Below are positions 27,103 through 36,726 of a DNA stretch of 64,000 bases, piece by piece (positions within the stretch are counted from its first letter, which is position 1; every line of letters begins with the position of its first letter). Position numbers and translations under genes: made by a program. The DNA comes from Ruegeria arenilitoris. GTDB taxonomy: Bacteria > Pseudomonadota > Alphaproteobacteria > Rhodobacterales > Rhodobacteraceae. The notes under the pieces are model-generated. The model searched no databases and had not been told where the DNA came from. It saw only the letters and a list, made by a program, of their open reading frames with translations. The stretch is taken from the NCBI RefSeq assembly GCF_013035425.1, contig NZ_WQHX01000001.1, positions 186,001 through 250,000 of the forward strand. The letters are read 5' to 3'.

Positions 27103-27741
27103 ATGACCATCAAATTGCACTGTTTCGGAGAAAGCGGAAACTCCTACAAGGCAGCGTTGGCGCTGGAAATGTCCGGATTGGAGTGGGAGCCGGTATTTGT
27201 CGACTTTTTCAACGGCGAAACACGTAAGCAGGAATTCCGAGACAGTATAAACGAGATGGGAGAGGCACCTTTCCTCATTGATGGCGATTTTCGAACCAGC
27301 CAATCCGGCGCCATACAGGCTTACGTAACCGAGAAATCAGGAAAATTCGGCGTTGCTTCCCGCGAAGAGAGCTACGAGGTACTTCGCTGGGTGCTGTGGG
27401 ATAACCACAAACTTAGCTCGATGGCAGGAATGACTAGATTCTTGGTAAATTTTCTACCGGAAGAACACCGTAACCCGGATGTGATCGCCTTCAATCAAGG
27501 GCGTCTGAAGGCTGCTTATCAGATTTTGGACTCCCACCTCGATGGCCGCGACTGGATCGTTGGCGATGGCGTAACCAACGCGGATCTTAGTTGCTGCGGA
27601 TACCTGTATTACCCCGAACCATTCGGCTTTGATCGCGCCGACTGGCCAAATATCGACGCTTGGTTGACTCGATTGTCTGAGCAACCCGGCTGGAAACACC
27701 CCTATGACCTGATGCCCGGCAACCCGTCGGATCGCGCTTAA
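27103..27741 (+). CDS. Glutathione S-transferase family protein
   Basis: A 212-residue cytosolic protein with an N-terminal thioredoxin-like GST domain (KLHCFGESGNSYKAALALEM, and the glutathione-binding FRTSQSGAIQAYV with its conserved Ser) and an all-helical C-terminal domain (DWIVGDGVTNADLSCCGYL). GGAGGGG lies about 8 nt before the ATG. Being within a fatty-acid or thioether degradation operon, it may detoxify reactive enoyl or thio intermediates; the substrate is not known. Confidence 0.85.
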   Translation: MTIKLHCFGESGNSYKAALALEMSGLEWEPVFVDFFNGETRKQEFRDSINEMGEAPFLIDGDFRTSQSGAIQAYVTEKSGKFGVASREESYEVLRWVLWDNHKLSSMAGMTRFLVNFLPEEHRNPDVIAFNQGRLKAAYQILDSHLDGRDWIVGDGVTNADLSCCGYLYYPEPFGFDRADWPNIDAWLTRLSEQPGWKHPYDLMPGNPSDRA

Positions 27742-27751
27742 GGAGACACCC

Positions 27752-28963
27752 ATGACCGAAGCATATATATATGACGCCCTGCGTACCCCACGCGGCAAGG
27801 GTCGGAAAGATGGCAGCCTGCACGAAGTAACTTCGGTGCGCCTGTCCGCACAAACCCTTAACGCTATGAAAGAGCGCAATAATTTAGGAGGTCACGCTGT
27901 CGAGGACGTGATCTGGGGTAACGTCACACAAGTGATGGAACAAGGCGGCTGCCTGGCGCGTTCGGCGGTTCTGGCATCAGATCTGGACCAGTCCATTCCT
28001 GGCCTGGCGATCAATCGGTTTTGTGCTTCGGGCATGGAAGCAGTGAACCTGGCGGCAAACCAAGTCAAAGGTGGCGCCGGAGAGGCCTATATTGCCGGTG
28101 GAGTTGAAATGATGGGGCGCGTCGCCATGGGTAGCGATGGAGCCGCAATCGCTGTTGACCCCTCACTGGCGATGGAAACATATTTCGTTCCGCAGGGAAT
28201 ATCGGCTGATATCATCGCCACCGAGTACGGCTTTGATCGTGATCAGGCCGATGCCTTGGCGGTCGAGTCACAAAAACGCGCGGCGAAGGCTTGGGAAGAG
28301 AACCGTTTCGAAAAGTCGGTGATTACCATCAAGGATCAAAACGGTCTGACCATTTTGGACCGCGATGAATACATGCGCCCTGGCACCGATATGCAAAGCC
28401 TTGGCGCATTAAATCCCTCATTCGCAATGATGGGAGAGCAAATGCCGGGCTTTGATAAGGTGGCTATGTTGAAGTACCCGCATCTGGAAAAGATCAACCA
28501 CATCCACCATGCAGGTAATAGCTCTGGCATTGTCGACGGCGCAGCTGCAGTCCTGATAGGCAACAAGGAATTTGGCGAAAAATATGGTCTGAAGCCCCGG
28601 GCCCGTATCAAGGCGACTGCCAAAATCGGCACCGACCCGACCATCATGCTGACCGGCCCGGTTCCGGTGACCGAGAAAATCCTTGCGGATAACGGCATGC
28701 AGATCAGCGATCTGGACCTTTTCGAAGTCAACGAGGCCTTTGCCTCGGTCGTTTTACGCTTTCAGCAGGCGTTCGATGTTGATCCTGAGTTGGTCAACGT
28801 CAACGGTGGCTCAATTGCCATGGGCCACCCGCTGGGTGCAACCGGTGCGATGATCATCGGCACGCTATTGGATGAGCTGGAGCGTCAGGACAAGGAAACT
28901 GGTCTGGCAACTCTGTGCATCGCGTCGGGTATGGGCGCCGCAACTATTATTGAGCGCGTCTGA
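27752..28963 (+). CDS. fadA: Acetyl-CoA C-acyltransferase (3-ketoacyl-CoA thiolase)
   Basis: A 403-residue thiolase that cleaves 3-ketoacyl-CoA with CoA in the last step of beta-oxidation. The nucleophile is Cys91 in [12 protein letters not shown]; the base Cys389 lies in [10 protein letters not shown], and the conserved His lies in [20 protein letters not shown] precedes the ATG by about 6 nt. It overlaps the downstream cupin gene by one base (TGATG) and is followed by fadJ, giving the usual thiolase plus multifunctional enzyme pair. Confidence 0.93.
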   Translation: MTEAYIYDALRTPRGKGRKDGSLHEVTSVRLSAQTLNAMKERNNLGGHAVEDVIWGNVTQVMEQGGCLARSAVLASDLDQSIPGLAINRFCASGMEAVNLAANQVKGGAGEAYIAGGVEMMGRVAMGSDGAAIAVDPSLAMETYFVPQGISADIIATEYGFDRDQADALAVESQKRAAKAWEENRFEKSVITIKDQNGLTILDRDEYMRPGTDMQSLGALNPSFAMMGEQMPGFDKVAMLKYPHLEKINHIHHAGNSSGIVDGAAAVLIGNKEFGEKYGLKPRARIKATAKIGTDPTIMLTGPVPVTEKILADNGMQISDLDLFEVNEAFASVVLRFQQAFDVDPELVNVNGGSIAMGHPLGATGAMIIGTLLDELERQDKETGLATLCIASGMGAATIIERV

Positions 28964-29451
28964 TGCCAAAGCTTGACCTTTCTCGAATCCCTTTCAAGGG
29001 CGGCTCGTCCTATCCCGGCAAGTTGGCCGAGGCGACTGCTGGTCGTTTCGTGCAGCGCGTCGGTGATGCGGGCGGGCTGACTCAGTACGGTGCCAACATC
29101 GTGCGTTTGGAGCCGCAGGGTATGTCCTCACTGCGCCACTACCACATGGAGCAGGACGAATTCGCAATCATGCTCAGCGGCACCTGCGTACTGGTTGACG
29201 ATAATGGTGAACACCAGATGCAACCCGGTGACTGCGCTGCTTGGCCCGCAGGGGAACCGAACGGCCACCACCTTGTGAACAAGACCGATGTGCCCGCGAC
29301 CTTTCTTGTGGTCGGAACGCGGACCCCGACCGAGACCGGCTATTACAGCGACATAGATATGATGGTGAAGGATGACGAAAACGGATTCTCTTTCACGCGG
29401 AAAGACGGCAGCCCGCTGACGGCTGACCAGATTGGAGATGACAATGACTGA
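28963..29451 (+). CDS. Cupin-domain protein
   Basis: A 162-residue protein with a single cupin barrel. Motif 1 appears as SSLRHYHMEQDEFAIMLSG, with two His and a Glu suitable for metal binding, and motif 2 as PAGEPNGHHLVN. It has no signal peptide. Its function is unknown; within the operon it may be a small-molecule enzyme or sensor. It is wedged between fadA (one-base overlap) and fadJ (8-bp overlap), so it is co-translated with the beta-oxidation enzymes. Confidence 0.8.
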   Translation: MPKLDLSRIPFKGGSSYPGKLAEATAGRFVQRVGDAGGLTQYGANIVRLEPQGMSSLRHYHMEQDEFAIMLSGTCVLVDDNGEHQMQPGDCAAWPAGEPNGHHLVNKTDVPATFLVVGTRTPTETGYYSDIDMMVKDDENGFSFTRKDGSPLTADQIGDDND

Positions 29452-31645
29452 TTTCACTCTGACGAAAGACGGCGACGGCGTCGCCCTGATCACCTGGGAT
29501 GTGCCGGGGAAAACTATGAATGTGATGTCGTTTGACGGCTTGGCGCAGTTGAGTGACCTAATCGACCAGGCGTTGGCCGATGACGAAGTAAAGGGCGTCG
29601 TCATCACTTCTGGCAAGGAAGGATCGTTCGCTGGCGGGATGGACCTGAACCTTTTGGCCGTTATGAAGGAACAGGCAGGCGACGACCCAGCCAAAGGACT
29701 GTTTGAAGGCACAATGCAAATGCACGCCCTGCTGCGTAAGATTGAATTGGCGGGCATGGATCCCAAGACAAAGAAGGGTGGCAAACCGATCGCGACTGCC
29801 CTGCCCGGTACGGCGGCTGGCATTGGAATGGAGCTGCCTTTATCTACGCACCGCATCTTTGCCGCTGAAAACCCGAAGGCAAAATATGGGCTACCCGAGA
29901 TAATGGTCGGCATTTTCCCCGGCGCGGGTGGAACAACCCGAATGGTCCGCAAAGTAGGCCCCATTGCAGCGGCGCCCTTGTTGCTGGAAGGCAAGATGTT
30001 GGATGTTAAAAAGGCAAAAGGTGCAGGTTACGTTGATGACATCGCAGAAGATCCGGTTGCAGCCGCAAAGGAGTGGGTGCTGAACGCCAAGGATGCCGAT
30101 TTGGTAAAACCTTGGGATGCAAAAGGCTATAAAATGCCCGGCGGTGCGCCATACCATCCTGCAGGTTTTATGAACTTCGTCGGCGCTTCCGCAATGGTGA
30201 ACGGTAAAACCCAAGGAGCATTCCCAGCAGCCAAGGCATTGCTGAGCGCGGTCTATGAAGGAGCGCTGGTTGATTTTGACACCGCACTTAAGATCGAAGC
30301 ACGATGGTTCACCTCGGTGCTGATGAATCCGTCATCGGGTGCAATGATCCGCTCGCTCTTTTTAAACAAAGAAGCATTGGAGAAGGGTGCTGTACGTCCA
30401 GTGGGCGTTCCAGACCAATCGGTTAAGAAGATCGGTGTCCTGGGTGCGGGAATGATGGGTGCAGGTATCGCTTTGGTTTCGGCGCAGGCTGGGATGGAAG
30501 TCGTTCTGATCGATCGCGACCAAGAAGCCGCCGACAAGGGCAAAGCTTATACCGAGGACTACCTGGACAAGGGCATAAAACGCGGCAAGACCACAGCTGA
30601 GAAAAAAGAAGGCATGTTGGCCCGCATTACTGCAACACACGATCTGGATATACTAAAGGGCTGCGACCTGATCATTGAAGCCGTGTTCGAGGATCCGGGC
30701 GTTAAAGCAGAAATGACAAAGAAGGTCGAAGCGATCATACCAGAGGATTGTATCTTTGCCTCGAACACCTCTACTCTGCCGATCACCGATCTGGCTAAGG
30801 CATCCGTTCGACCGGACCAGTTCATCGGCATCCACTTCTTCTCGCCAGTTGAAAAGATGTTTCTTGTTGAGATCATCAAAGGCAAGGAAACAGGGGATCG
30901 GGCGGTCGCCAAGGCATTGGATTACGTGCGACAAATCCGCAAAACCCCAATCGTCGTTAACGATGCGCGTTTCTTCTATGCGAACCGCTGCATCATTCCT
31001 TACATCAACGAAGGGTTGCGGATGATCACCGAAGGGGTCAGCCCGGTATTGGTCGACAATGCCGCGCGTCAACTTGGCTTCCCAGTTGGTCCAATTCAAC
31101 TGAATGACGAAACTTCCATTGATCTGGGGGCCAAGATTGCGCGCGCTACCAAGGCTGCAATGGGGGACGCATACCAAGAAAGCCCAGCCGATGACCTAAT
31201 TTTCTGGATGGAGGCAGAAGGCCGTCTTGGTCGAAAGGCAAATGCCGGCTTTTTTGACTATGACGACAAGGGCAAACGCACTGAATACTGGAAAGGATTG
31301 CAGGCGAAGTACCCGCATGCCGACAACCAGCCTGACCTGATTGAAGTGCAGGAACGTTTAATGTTCGCTCAGGTTCTCGAAGCTGTCCGCGCTCTTGAAG
31401 AAGGCGTTCTGGAAGATATCCGTGAAGGGGATGTTGGCGCTATCCTCGGCTGGGGTTTTGCCCCATGGTCGGGTGGACCGCTGAGCTGGCTGGACATTAT
31501 AGGCACCCCATATGCGGCCGAGCGCTGCGACCAGTTGACCGAAAAATTCGGTGAACGTTTCGCTTGCCCACCGTTGCTGCGTGAAATGGCTGAAAACGGT
31601 CAGAGCTTTTACGGTCGGTTCAACCCAGAAACAAAGGCTGCCTGA
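29444..31645 (+). CDS. fadJ: Multifunctional enoyl-CoA hydratase / 3-hydroxyacyl-CoA dehydrogenase (FadJ/FadB type)
   Basis: A 733-residue fused beta-oxidation enzyme. Residues ~1-190 are a crotonase domain (SGKEGSFAGGMDLNLL; later LPEIMVGIFPGAGGTTRM with the catalytic Glu region). Residues ~325-510 are the NAD-binding hydroxyacyl-CoA dehydrogenase domain (GVLGAGMMGAGIALVSA), with catalytic His in IGIHFFSPVEKM. The remainder is the C-terminal dehydrogenase domain and its repeat. The start at 29444 is chosen from GGAG six bases upstream; ATG 29438 and TTG 29432 are alternatives. It is the last gene of the operon, with a hairpin 8 bp after the stop. Confidence 0.93.
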   Translation: MTDFTLTKDGDGVALITWDVPGKTMNVMSFDGLAQLSDLIDQALADDEVKGVVITSGKEGSFAGGMDLNLLAVMKEQAGDDPAKGLFEGTMQMHALLRKIELAGMDPKTKKGGKPIATALPGTAAGIGMELPLSTHRIFAAENPKAKYGLPEIMVGIFPGAGGTTRMVRKVGPIAAAPLLLEGKMLDVKKAKGAGYVDDIAEDPVAAAKEWVLNAKDADLVKPWDAKGYKMPGGAPYHPAGFMNFVGASAMVNGKTQGAFPAAKALLSAVYEGALVDFDTALKIEARWFTSVLMNPSSGAMIRSLFLNKEALEKGAVRPVGVPDQSVKKIGVLGAGMMGAGIALVSAQAGMEVVLIDRDQEAADKGKAYTEDYLDKGIKRGKTTAEKKEGMLARITATHDLDILKGCDLIIEAVFEDPGVKAEMTKKVEAIIPEDCIFASNTSTLPITDLAKASVRPDQFIGIHFFSPVEKMFLVEIIKGKETGDRAVAKALDYVRQIRKTPIVVNDARFFYANRCIIPYINEGLRMITEGVSPVLVDNAARQLGFPVGPIQLNDETSIDLGAKIARATKAAMGDAYQESPADDLIFWMEAEGRLGRKANAGFFDYDDKGKRTEYWKGLQAKYPHADNQPDLIEVQERLMFAQVLEAVRALEEGVLEDIREGDVGAILGWGFAPWSGGPLSWLDIIGTPYAAERCDQLTEKFGERFACPPLLREMAENGQSFYGRFNPETKAA

Positions 31646-31652
31646 CAAATTG

Positions 31653-31682
31653 ATGCAGGCGTGTGAAGCCACCTGCCTGCAT
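31653..31682. terminator. Possible terminator between convergent genes
   Basis: The arms ATGCAGGC (31653-31660) and GCCTGCAT (31675-31682) form an 8-bp perfect stem with a 14-nt loop that can pair further through GTG/CAC. No strong T-run follows on either strand, so it is only a candidate terminator for fadJ and for the Hint-protein gene. Confidence 0.45.
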
Positions 31683-31695
31683 CCTTAACATTCCA

Positions 31696-32565
31696 TCAAT
31701 TCTGCTGTCTTGCACGCATGACCAGAACAGTTGCACTTGGGCGACCCGGGCGACCTGAACGTCGAACCCCTAGCGTCGGGCGCATAGGGGAAACTGAATT
31801 TTTGTGGATGACCTTCGGTGGTGCGACCGAGGGGTCTGTAATTGCCGAAAAATTGCCATTGCTTGCCATCGCTTCAATGTATTCTGCGGCGGCGTCATCA
31901 CCCAGAACCTCGTAGGTTGGCTGTCCCACTGCAGCTTGCCGGCGAAATCGGCAGGCCGTGCAATATGCCAGCAAACCGCCTTCGATGATTATCACTTCAG
32001 CTTGATCGAAAAACAAAGTTGTGACTTCAAACATTGTCGCGGGAGCATGCGATCGCAGTTCGCCTTTGCCGCCAAGCAATCTGGCGGGAACGATAGACAG
32101 GCCACTCATGGAAGAATCAAGCTTTTTAAGTTTCATTGCCACGCCTTGTTCTGGCAGAAGCCAGACCGGCCGCTTGTTGCCGACAGCCTGAGATGGCACA
32201 TGAACCGGCAGACACTCGGCTCTTGTTTCACCTGAAGGAATTGCAACCGTATCTGTAGAAATCCGGCGTATTTCCCGTACACCGTCGTTCAATGTTCGGA
32301 CAAGATCTCCCGGCGCCATGTGCTCCACCGACTTCCAGCCTTCTGGCGTTGCTATCTTAGTCCCATGCACAAATCCGCCACGTCTCGCGGAAACTGCGCG
32401 CTGGCTGACCGCCCGCTGAATACTGACCGATTGAACAGAAGAATCAGGTAAACTCACTACTTTTAACACGTGCCGGCTCCCTTTAGTGGCACCTTCATAA
32501 CGACCAAACAGTGCTAGCATGAAAACGGAGAGCGAGACTTCTTTTGGCCACATTTGAGCCGGCAT
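31696..32565 (-). CDS. Hint-domain protein with degenerate catalytic site
   Basis: A 289-residue protein containing a Hedgehog/intein (Hint) module of the type common in Rhodobacteraceae. Its start is visible as GFVHGTKIATPEGWKSVEHM then APGDLVRT (~64-91). The usual form begins with Cys (CFxxGT); here Gly64 stands at that place. The later block normally reading SPQH is LLPEQG here (~136-141), so the conserved His also appears lost. Self-splicing or cleavage is therefore unlikely. No RTX repeats and no clear signal peptide are seen; the C-terminal ~40 residues are basic and proline-rich. It is monocistronic. The start is uncertain; ATG 32553 and 32520 are alternatives. Confidence 0.75.
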   Translation of the reverse strand: MPAQMWPKEVSLSVFMLALFGRYEGATKGSRHVLKVVSLPDSSVQSVSIQRAVSQRAVSARRGGFVHGTKIATPEGWKSVEHMAPGDLVRTLNDGVREIRRISTDTVAIPSGETRAECLPVHVPSQAVGNKRPVWLLPEQGVAMKLKKLDSSMSGLSIVPARLLGGKGELRSHAPATMFEVTTLFFDQAEVIIIEGGLLAYCTACRFRRQAAVGQPTYEVLGDDAAAEYIEAMASNGNFSAITDPSVAPPKVIHKNSVSPMRPTLGVRRSGRPGRPSATVLVMRARQQN

Positions 32566-32882
32566 ACGGCCTAAATCGGCGCAATATCACCTTTCTTAGC
32601 AAACAAAATTGATCTCAACCCATACTTTGGGCCGCTTTTGGAAACGAAAGCCTAGAATGGATTTCCCGCATTTTCCGATTCTGAGTCGATTTGAAGCAAT
32701 CATTCATTCTGTTCCAGCGGCTTATTGTGCAAGAGCATATTCTTCGTCGGGTTCTTGACTAAACAGCTGGCCAATGCGCGCTTAGTTGTTCCAGCCCATG
32801 GGCTATTCCGGTCGCAACAAGTTTGCGCCGAGGGATTGCAACATGCTAGAATTGAAAAAAATAATTCGAGCAGCATTTCAAC
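32566..32882. other. Divergent intergenic region, no gene seen
   Basis: A 317-bp gap lies between the Hint gene (-) and the membrane protein gene (+). It must hold two divergent promoters. A plausible one for the right-hand gene is TTGCAA (from about 32836) with AATAAT some 17 bp later. I see no convincing small ORF, RNA gene or repeat. Confidence 0.5.
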
Positions 32883-33896
32883 ATGACCGCCCTTAAACAA
32901 TTCCAGCGGATCGAAGCCACGGGTTTGTGGCGCTCTTCACCCGAAGAGCAACGACGCGAGGTCGTCGTTTCGATCGGCGAGGCAACGCTGACAATCTCGG
33001 ATTTTAACGACCGCGCACTGACACACTGGTCACTAGCTGCCTTGGTTCGCCAAAATCCGGGCTCCTTCCCGGCAATTTTCAACCCAGATGGCGATCCGGA
33101 CGAGACGCTTGAACTGCCAAAGTCAGAGACCACGATGCTGGAAGCCATCGATCGACTACAACGCGCGATCGACCGGTCCCGGCCTCATCCGGGCCGCCTG
33201 CGCTGGGCTTCGGTTGGCGGGGTTGTGTTCGCCGTTTTGGCTGTATTGTTCTTGTGGTTGCCTCACGCTTTGCAAAATCATGTTGTTTCAGTTGTTCCGG
33301 AAATCAAACACCAAGAAATAGCCGCTGCTGTCCTGAAAAGGATCGAGCGTGTATCGGGAAAAGCCTGCACCTCAAGGGAAGCGATGGTATCGTTGCAGAA
33401 ACTGGCGAACAGGACGGGTGTCAAACAAATTGTGATTGTGCCTGCCGGTGTGCCCGACGCCCTTAGCTTACCTGGCGGAACTGTGGTTTTAAACCGCGCT
33501 TTGGTTGAAGACCACGAAGACCCCGCTGTTGCTGCTGGATACGTCCTTGCAGCCCGCGCACAAGCGGCAGCACAGAATCCGCTGGACGAATTGCTGGATC
33601 GTACTGGGCCTATTGCCGCGTTCCGCCTGCTGACCACGGGCGAGTTAACATCCGACATCATAGACAGTTATACCGAGCAGGTCCTGACCGAACCGATCCC
33701 AAACGTTTCAGATACTGATCTTCTGGCGATGTTCGCACAGGCTGCCATGCCTTCCACTCCATATGCCTACGCACGTGACGTTACCGGAGAATCTGTGCTT
33801 GGCTTGATTGAAGCCGACCCGATGGCTGGCAGAGAGTTGGAACAGGTATTGCCGGATCGTGATTGGATCCAACTGCAGAACATCTGCGGTCAGTGA
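32883..33896 (+). CDS. Single-pass membrane protein resembling an M48 metallopeptidase without its zinc site
   Basis: A 337-residue protein with a soluble N-terminal part (~1-105), one transmembrane helix (~108-130, WASVGGVVFAVLAVLFLWLP) and a C-terminal domain probably in the periplasm. The segment VPDALSLPGGTVVLNRALVE (~192-211) closely follows the M48 pattern before the HEXXH helix. The following helix, however, is YVLAARAQAAAQ with no zinc ligands. I read it as a catalytically dead M48 relative, or a distant homolog; the exact role is unknown. It ends 6 bp before the convergent upp gene. Confidence 0.6.
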   Translation: MTALKQFQRIEATGLWRSSPEEQRREVVVSIGEATLTISDFNDRALTHWSLAALVRQNPGSFPAIFNPDGDPDETLELPKSETTMLEAIDRLQRAIDRSRPHPGRLRWASVGGVVFAVLAVLFLWLPHALQNHVVSVVPEIKHQEIAAAVLKRIERVSGKACTSREAMVSLQKLANRTGVKQIVIVPAGVPDALSLPGGTVVLNRALVEDHEDPAVAAGYVLAARAQAAAQNPLDELLDRTGPIAAFRLLTTGELTSDIIDSYTEQVLTEPIPNVSDTDLLAMFAQAAMPSTPYAYARDVTGESVLGLIEADPMAGRELEQVLPDRDWIQLQNICGQ

Positions 33897-33902
33897 TCAG
33901 CG

Positions 33903-34535
33903 CTATTTGGTACCGAACATACGGTCACCAGCATCGCCAAGCCCTGGCATGATGTAACCCTTCGAGTTTAATTCGCGATCAACCGCTGCAGTGACGATCT
34001 TCACGTCCGGATGCGCCTCTTTCATCCTTTCGACTCCTTCCGGAGCGGCAAGCAAGCATAAAAAGCGGATGTCGACCGCACCTGCTTCCTTCAGCAGGTC
34101 GACGGCGGCGGCAGAGCTGTTGCCAGTCGCCAGCATCGGATCAACGGCGATTACTAAACGGTCCTTTAAACCTTCCGGGGCCTTGAAATAATATTGAACA
34201 GGTTTCAGCGTCTCTTCATCGCGATATAGTCCGACGAAACCCACGCGGGCAGATGGGATCAATTCCAGAACCCCATCCAGCATACCGTTTCCGGCGCGCA
34301 ATATCGATACAAGAGCCAGTTTTTTACCCGCTAGAATAGGCGCATCCATCTCTTCCATCGGCGTTTCGATGTGGCGTGTGGTCAGCTGCATCTCACGTGT
34401 GACTTCATAAGCCAGTAGCAAAGTTATCTCACGCAGCAATTGCCGGAAAACCGCTGTCGAAGTGCCTTTGTCCCGCATGAGCGTCAGTTTGTGCTGTACC
34501 AGCGGGTGATTTACGACAGTCAGATGGTCGCTCAT
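33903..34535 (-). CDS. upp: Uracil phosphoribosyltransferase
   Basis: A 210-residue type I phosphoribosyltransferase making UMP from uracil and PRPP. The PRPP loop is [19 protein letters not shown], and the uracil-binding C-terminal region is [17 protein letters not shown]. Length matches the family (~208). It is the last gene of the cdd-deoA-deoB-add-upp operon, overlapping add by 4 bp (ATGA). Its substrate uracil comes from the upstream enzymes Cdd and DeoA. Confidence 0.96.
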   Translation of the reverse strand: MSDHLTVVNHPLVQHKLTLMRDKGTSTAVFRQLLREITLLLAYEVTREMQLTTRHIETPMEEMDAPILAGKKLALVSILRAGNGMLDGVLELIPSARVGFVGLYRDEETLKPVQYYFKAPEGLKDRLVIAVDPMLATGNSSAAAVDLLKEAGAVDIRFLCLLAAPEGVERMKEAHPDVKIVTAAVDRELNSKGYIMPGLGDAGDRMFGTK

Positions 34536-35518
34536 TGTTTCTCCAGTCTCTTTTTTACTTTCTCGCGGGTTGCATCATCGCAAAATGCCGCTTCCAATGC
34601 GGTATTATTCAACGCAGCGAAATCTTCAGTGTCCCAGCCAAAGGTTTGGTGCAACATCTCATATTCACGCCGCATTGTGGTGTGAAAAAACGGCGGGTCG
34701 TCTGTTGAAACGGTTACCTTTACTCCGGCATCGCGCAACTTCGCAATTGGGTGCGAGTCGAACTCGGGATACAGCCCAAGCACCACGTTCGAGCCTGGAC
34801 AGACTTCGAGCGTGATTCCGCGATCAATCAACTCGTGCACCAGGTCCGGATCTTCAATAGCTCGAACACCGTGGCCAATCCGTTCAACACCCAGATGCCG
34901 GATCGCGTCCCGAACACTTTCTGGTCCGCCAAACTCACCAGCGTGTGTTGTCAATTGCAGGCCAGCTTCGCGTGCACAGTCAAAGGCCCACTTGTAATCT
35001 GCTTGTGCACCAACAGACTCGTTCCCGCCCATGCCGAAACCAGTAATCCAATCTCCGGCAGTTTCGGCTGCGCAATTCGCGCTGCGCTTTGATTGCTCTG
35101 GCCCGAAATGGCGAACGCAGGTCACCACGCCGCGCAAAGTAATTTCAAACTTACGCTCCGCCTCTTCTGCCGCGTCCTGAATGGCGCTTAAATAATCTTT
35201 CCACGCGGACAAGTCGCCGCCGCCACAGAAATCCGGGCTTAGGAAAGTTTCCGAGTAAATCACTCCGTTTTCAGCGCTTTCCTCTAATATAGCCAAAGTA
35301 AGACGGCGAAAATCCTCAGGCGAATTAAGGACTTGGCACGCCGCCTCGTAAACGTTGAGGAAATGGGAAAAATCGCGAAAGTCGTACGATCCGTTTGACT
35401 TGAATATCCCACTCAAGTCGACACGTTTTTCATGGGCAAGCTGACGTATGAACGCCGGCGGGGCCGCACCCTCGTGATGCAGGTGCAATTCAATTTTGGG
35501 CAGCTCGGCTACATTCAT
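34532..35518 (-). CDS. add: Adenosine deaminase
   Basis: A 328-residue metal-dependent amidohydrolase. The zinc motif HLHHEG lies near the N-terminus (typical HLHLEG, with the HxH pair intact), then [14 protein letters not shown] with the catalytic Glu/His region, [11 protein letters not shown], and [13 protein letters not shown] with the late Asp pair. It converts adenosine or deoxyadenosine to inosine. Some family members act on adenine instead; the nucleoside operon favours adenosine. It overlaps both neighbours by ATGA. Confidence 0.9.
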   Translation of the reverse strand: MNVAELPKIELHLHHEGAAPPAFIRQLAHEKRVDLSGIFKSNGSYDFRDFSHFLNVYEAACQVLNSPEDFRRLTLAILEESAENGVIYSETFLSPDFCGGGDLSAWKDYLSAIQDAAEEAERKFEITLRGVVTCVRHFGPEQSKRSANCAAETAGDWITGFGMGGNESVGAQADYKWAFDCAREAGLQLTTHAGEFGGPESVRDAIRHLGVERIGHGVRAIEDPDLVHELIDRGITLEVCPGSNVVLGLYPEFDSHPIAKLRDAGVKVTVSTDDPPFFHTTMRREYEMLHQTFGWDTEDFAALNNTALEAAFCDDATREKVKKRLEKQ

Positions 35519-36726
35519 AAAAAAGTCCTACCCGGACCCTGTGCCGGGATGTTCAGATGGTGCGCGACACTGGCTGCGATGTCAGCAAAATTTACCTGCC
35601 CGATCTCGCCGCCCCCCTGCCCGGCTATCAATACAGGTACCTGTTCCCGGGTATGGTCGGTGCCAGTCCAGCTTGGGTCATTGCCATGGTCCGCAGTCAA
35701 CAGCAACAGGTCATTTGGGTAAAGCTTGTTTAGGATCAATCCAATTTCGCGATCAAACCACTCCAACGCACGTGCATATCCGCTGATATCGCGGCGGTGA
35801 CCATATAAGCTGTCAAACTCAACAAAGTTTGCAAAAGTCAGGCTCCCTTCCGCAGCTTCATCTGTCAGCTTGGACAAATGCTGCATCAATTCAGCGTCTG
35901 AACCTTTGTAAAGCTCATCAATCCCTTGCATCGAAAAGATATCGCCAATCTTACCTAATGCGTAGACGTGCCGTCCCGCATCCTGCACCCAGTTTGTAAG
36001 AACAGGCGCAGGAGGCAATATCGCGAAATCCTTCCGGTTCGTGGTGCGCGTAAACCCCAAATCGGGAGTTCCGACAAAGGGACGTGCGATAACACGTCCG
36101 ACTTTCATTTCGTGCAGGCGTGGAGCAAGCGTACGACACATCTCCAGCAACCGATCTAGTCCAAATGTCTCTTCATGCGCAGCAATCTGAAAAACACTGT
36201 CTGCTGATGTATAACAGATCGGCCGTCCCGACTGCATGTGTTCGGCCCCCAGTTCGGCAATGATTGCCGTACCTGAGGCATGGCAATTGCCCAAGATACC
36301 GTCCGCACCGGCCGCCGACGCGGCCGCTTGGCTTAGATCAGCAGGAAATGCCGGGACGGTGTCAGGGAAGTAATGCCAATCCCACGGCACCGGCAACCCC
36401 GCAAGTTCCCAGTGACCAGAAGGCGTGTCCTTGCCCCGAGAATGCTCGCGCGCGCATCCCCATTTTCCGATAGGTTTACCGTTCAACCCCGGCGTGGACG
36501 CGTTTGAGGCCAATCGCACAGCCGCGCCCAGCCCCAACCCGTCAAGATTGGGAAGGAAGAGCGGACCAGAGCGTCCGTCTTCGGCGTGACCGTCCGCGCA
36601 AGCCTGGGCAATATGGGCTACGGTGTTGGCGCCTGCGTCTGGGATTTCACCGTTAAAAAAAACGTCGGCATCCTCTGCGCCACCAATCCCAACCGAGTCC
36701 ATGACCAAAAGGAATGCACGTGTCAT
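35515..36726 (-). CDS. deoB: Phosphopentomutase
   Basis: A 403-residue alkaline-phosphatase-fold enzyme interconverting (deoxy)ribose-1-phosphate and -5-phosphate with Mn2+. Visible family motifs are LLVMDSVGIGGAEDA at the N-terminus (first metal Asp), GKDTPSGHWELAG with the phosphorylated Thr, and LLTADHGNDPSWTGTDHTRE with metal-binding Asp/His. It is coupled to deoA and add by ATGA overlaps. It processes the pentose phosphates released by DeoA. Confidence 0.96.
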   Translation of the reverse strand: MTRAFLLVMDSVGIGGAEDADVFFNGEIPDAGANTVAHIAQACADGHAEDGRSGPLFLPNLDGLGLGAAVRLASNASTPGLNGKPIGKWGCAREHSRGKDTPSGHWELAGLPVPWDWHYFPDTVPAFPADLSQAAASAAGADGILGNCHASGTAIIAELGAEHMQSGRPICYTSADSVFQIAAHEETFGLDRLLEMCRTLAPRLHEMKVGRVIARPFVGTPDLGFTRTTNRKDFAILPPAPVLTNWVQDAGRHVYALGKIGDIFSMQGIDELYKGSDAELMQHLSKLTDEAAEGSLTFANFVEFDSLYGHRRDISGYARALEWFDREIGLILNKLYPNDLLLLTADHGNDPSWTGTDHTREQVPVLIAGQGGGEIGQVNFADIAASVAHHLNIPAQGPGRTFL

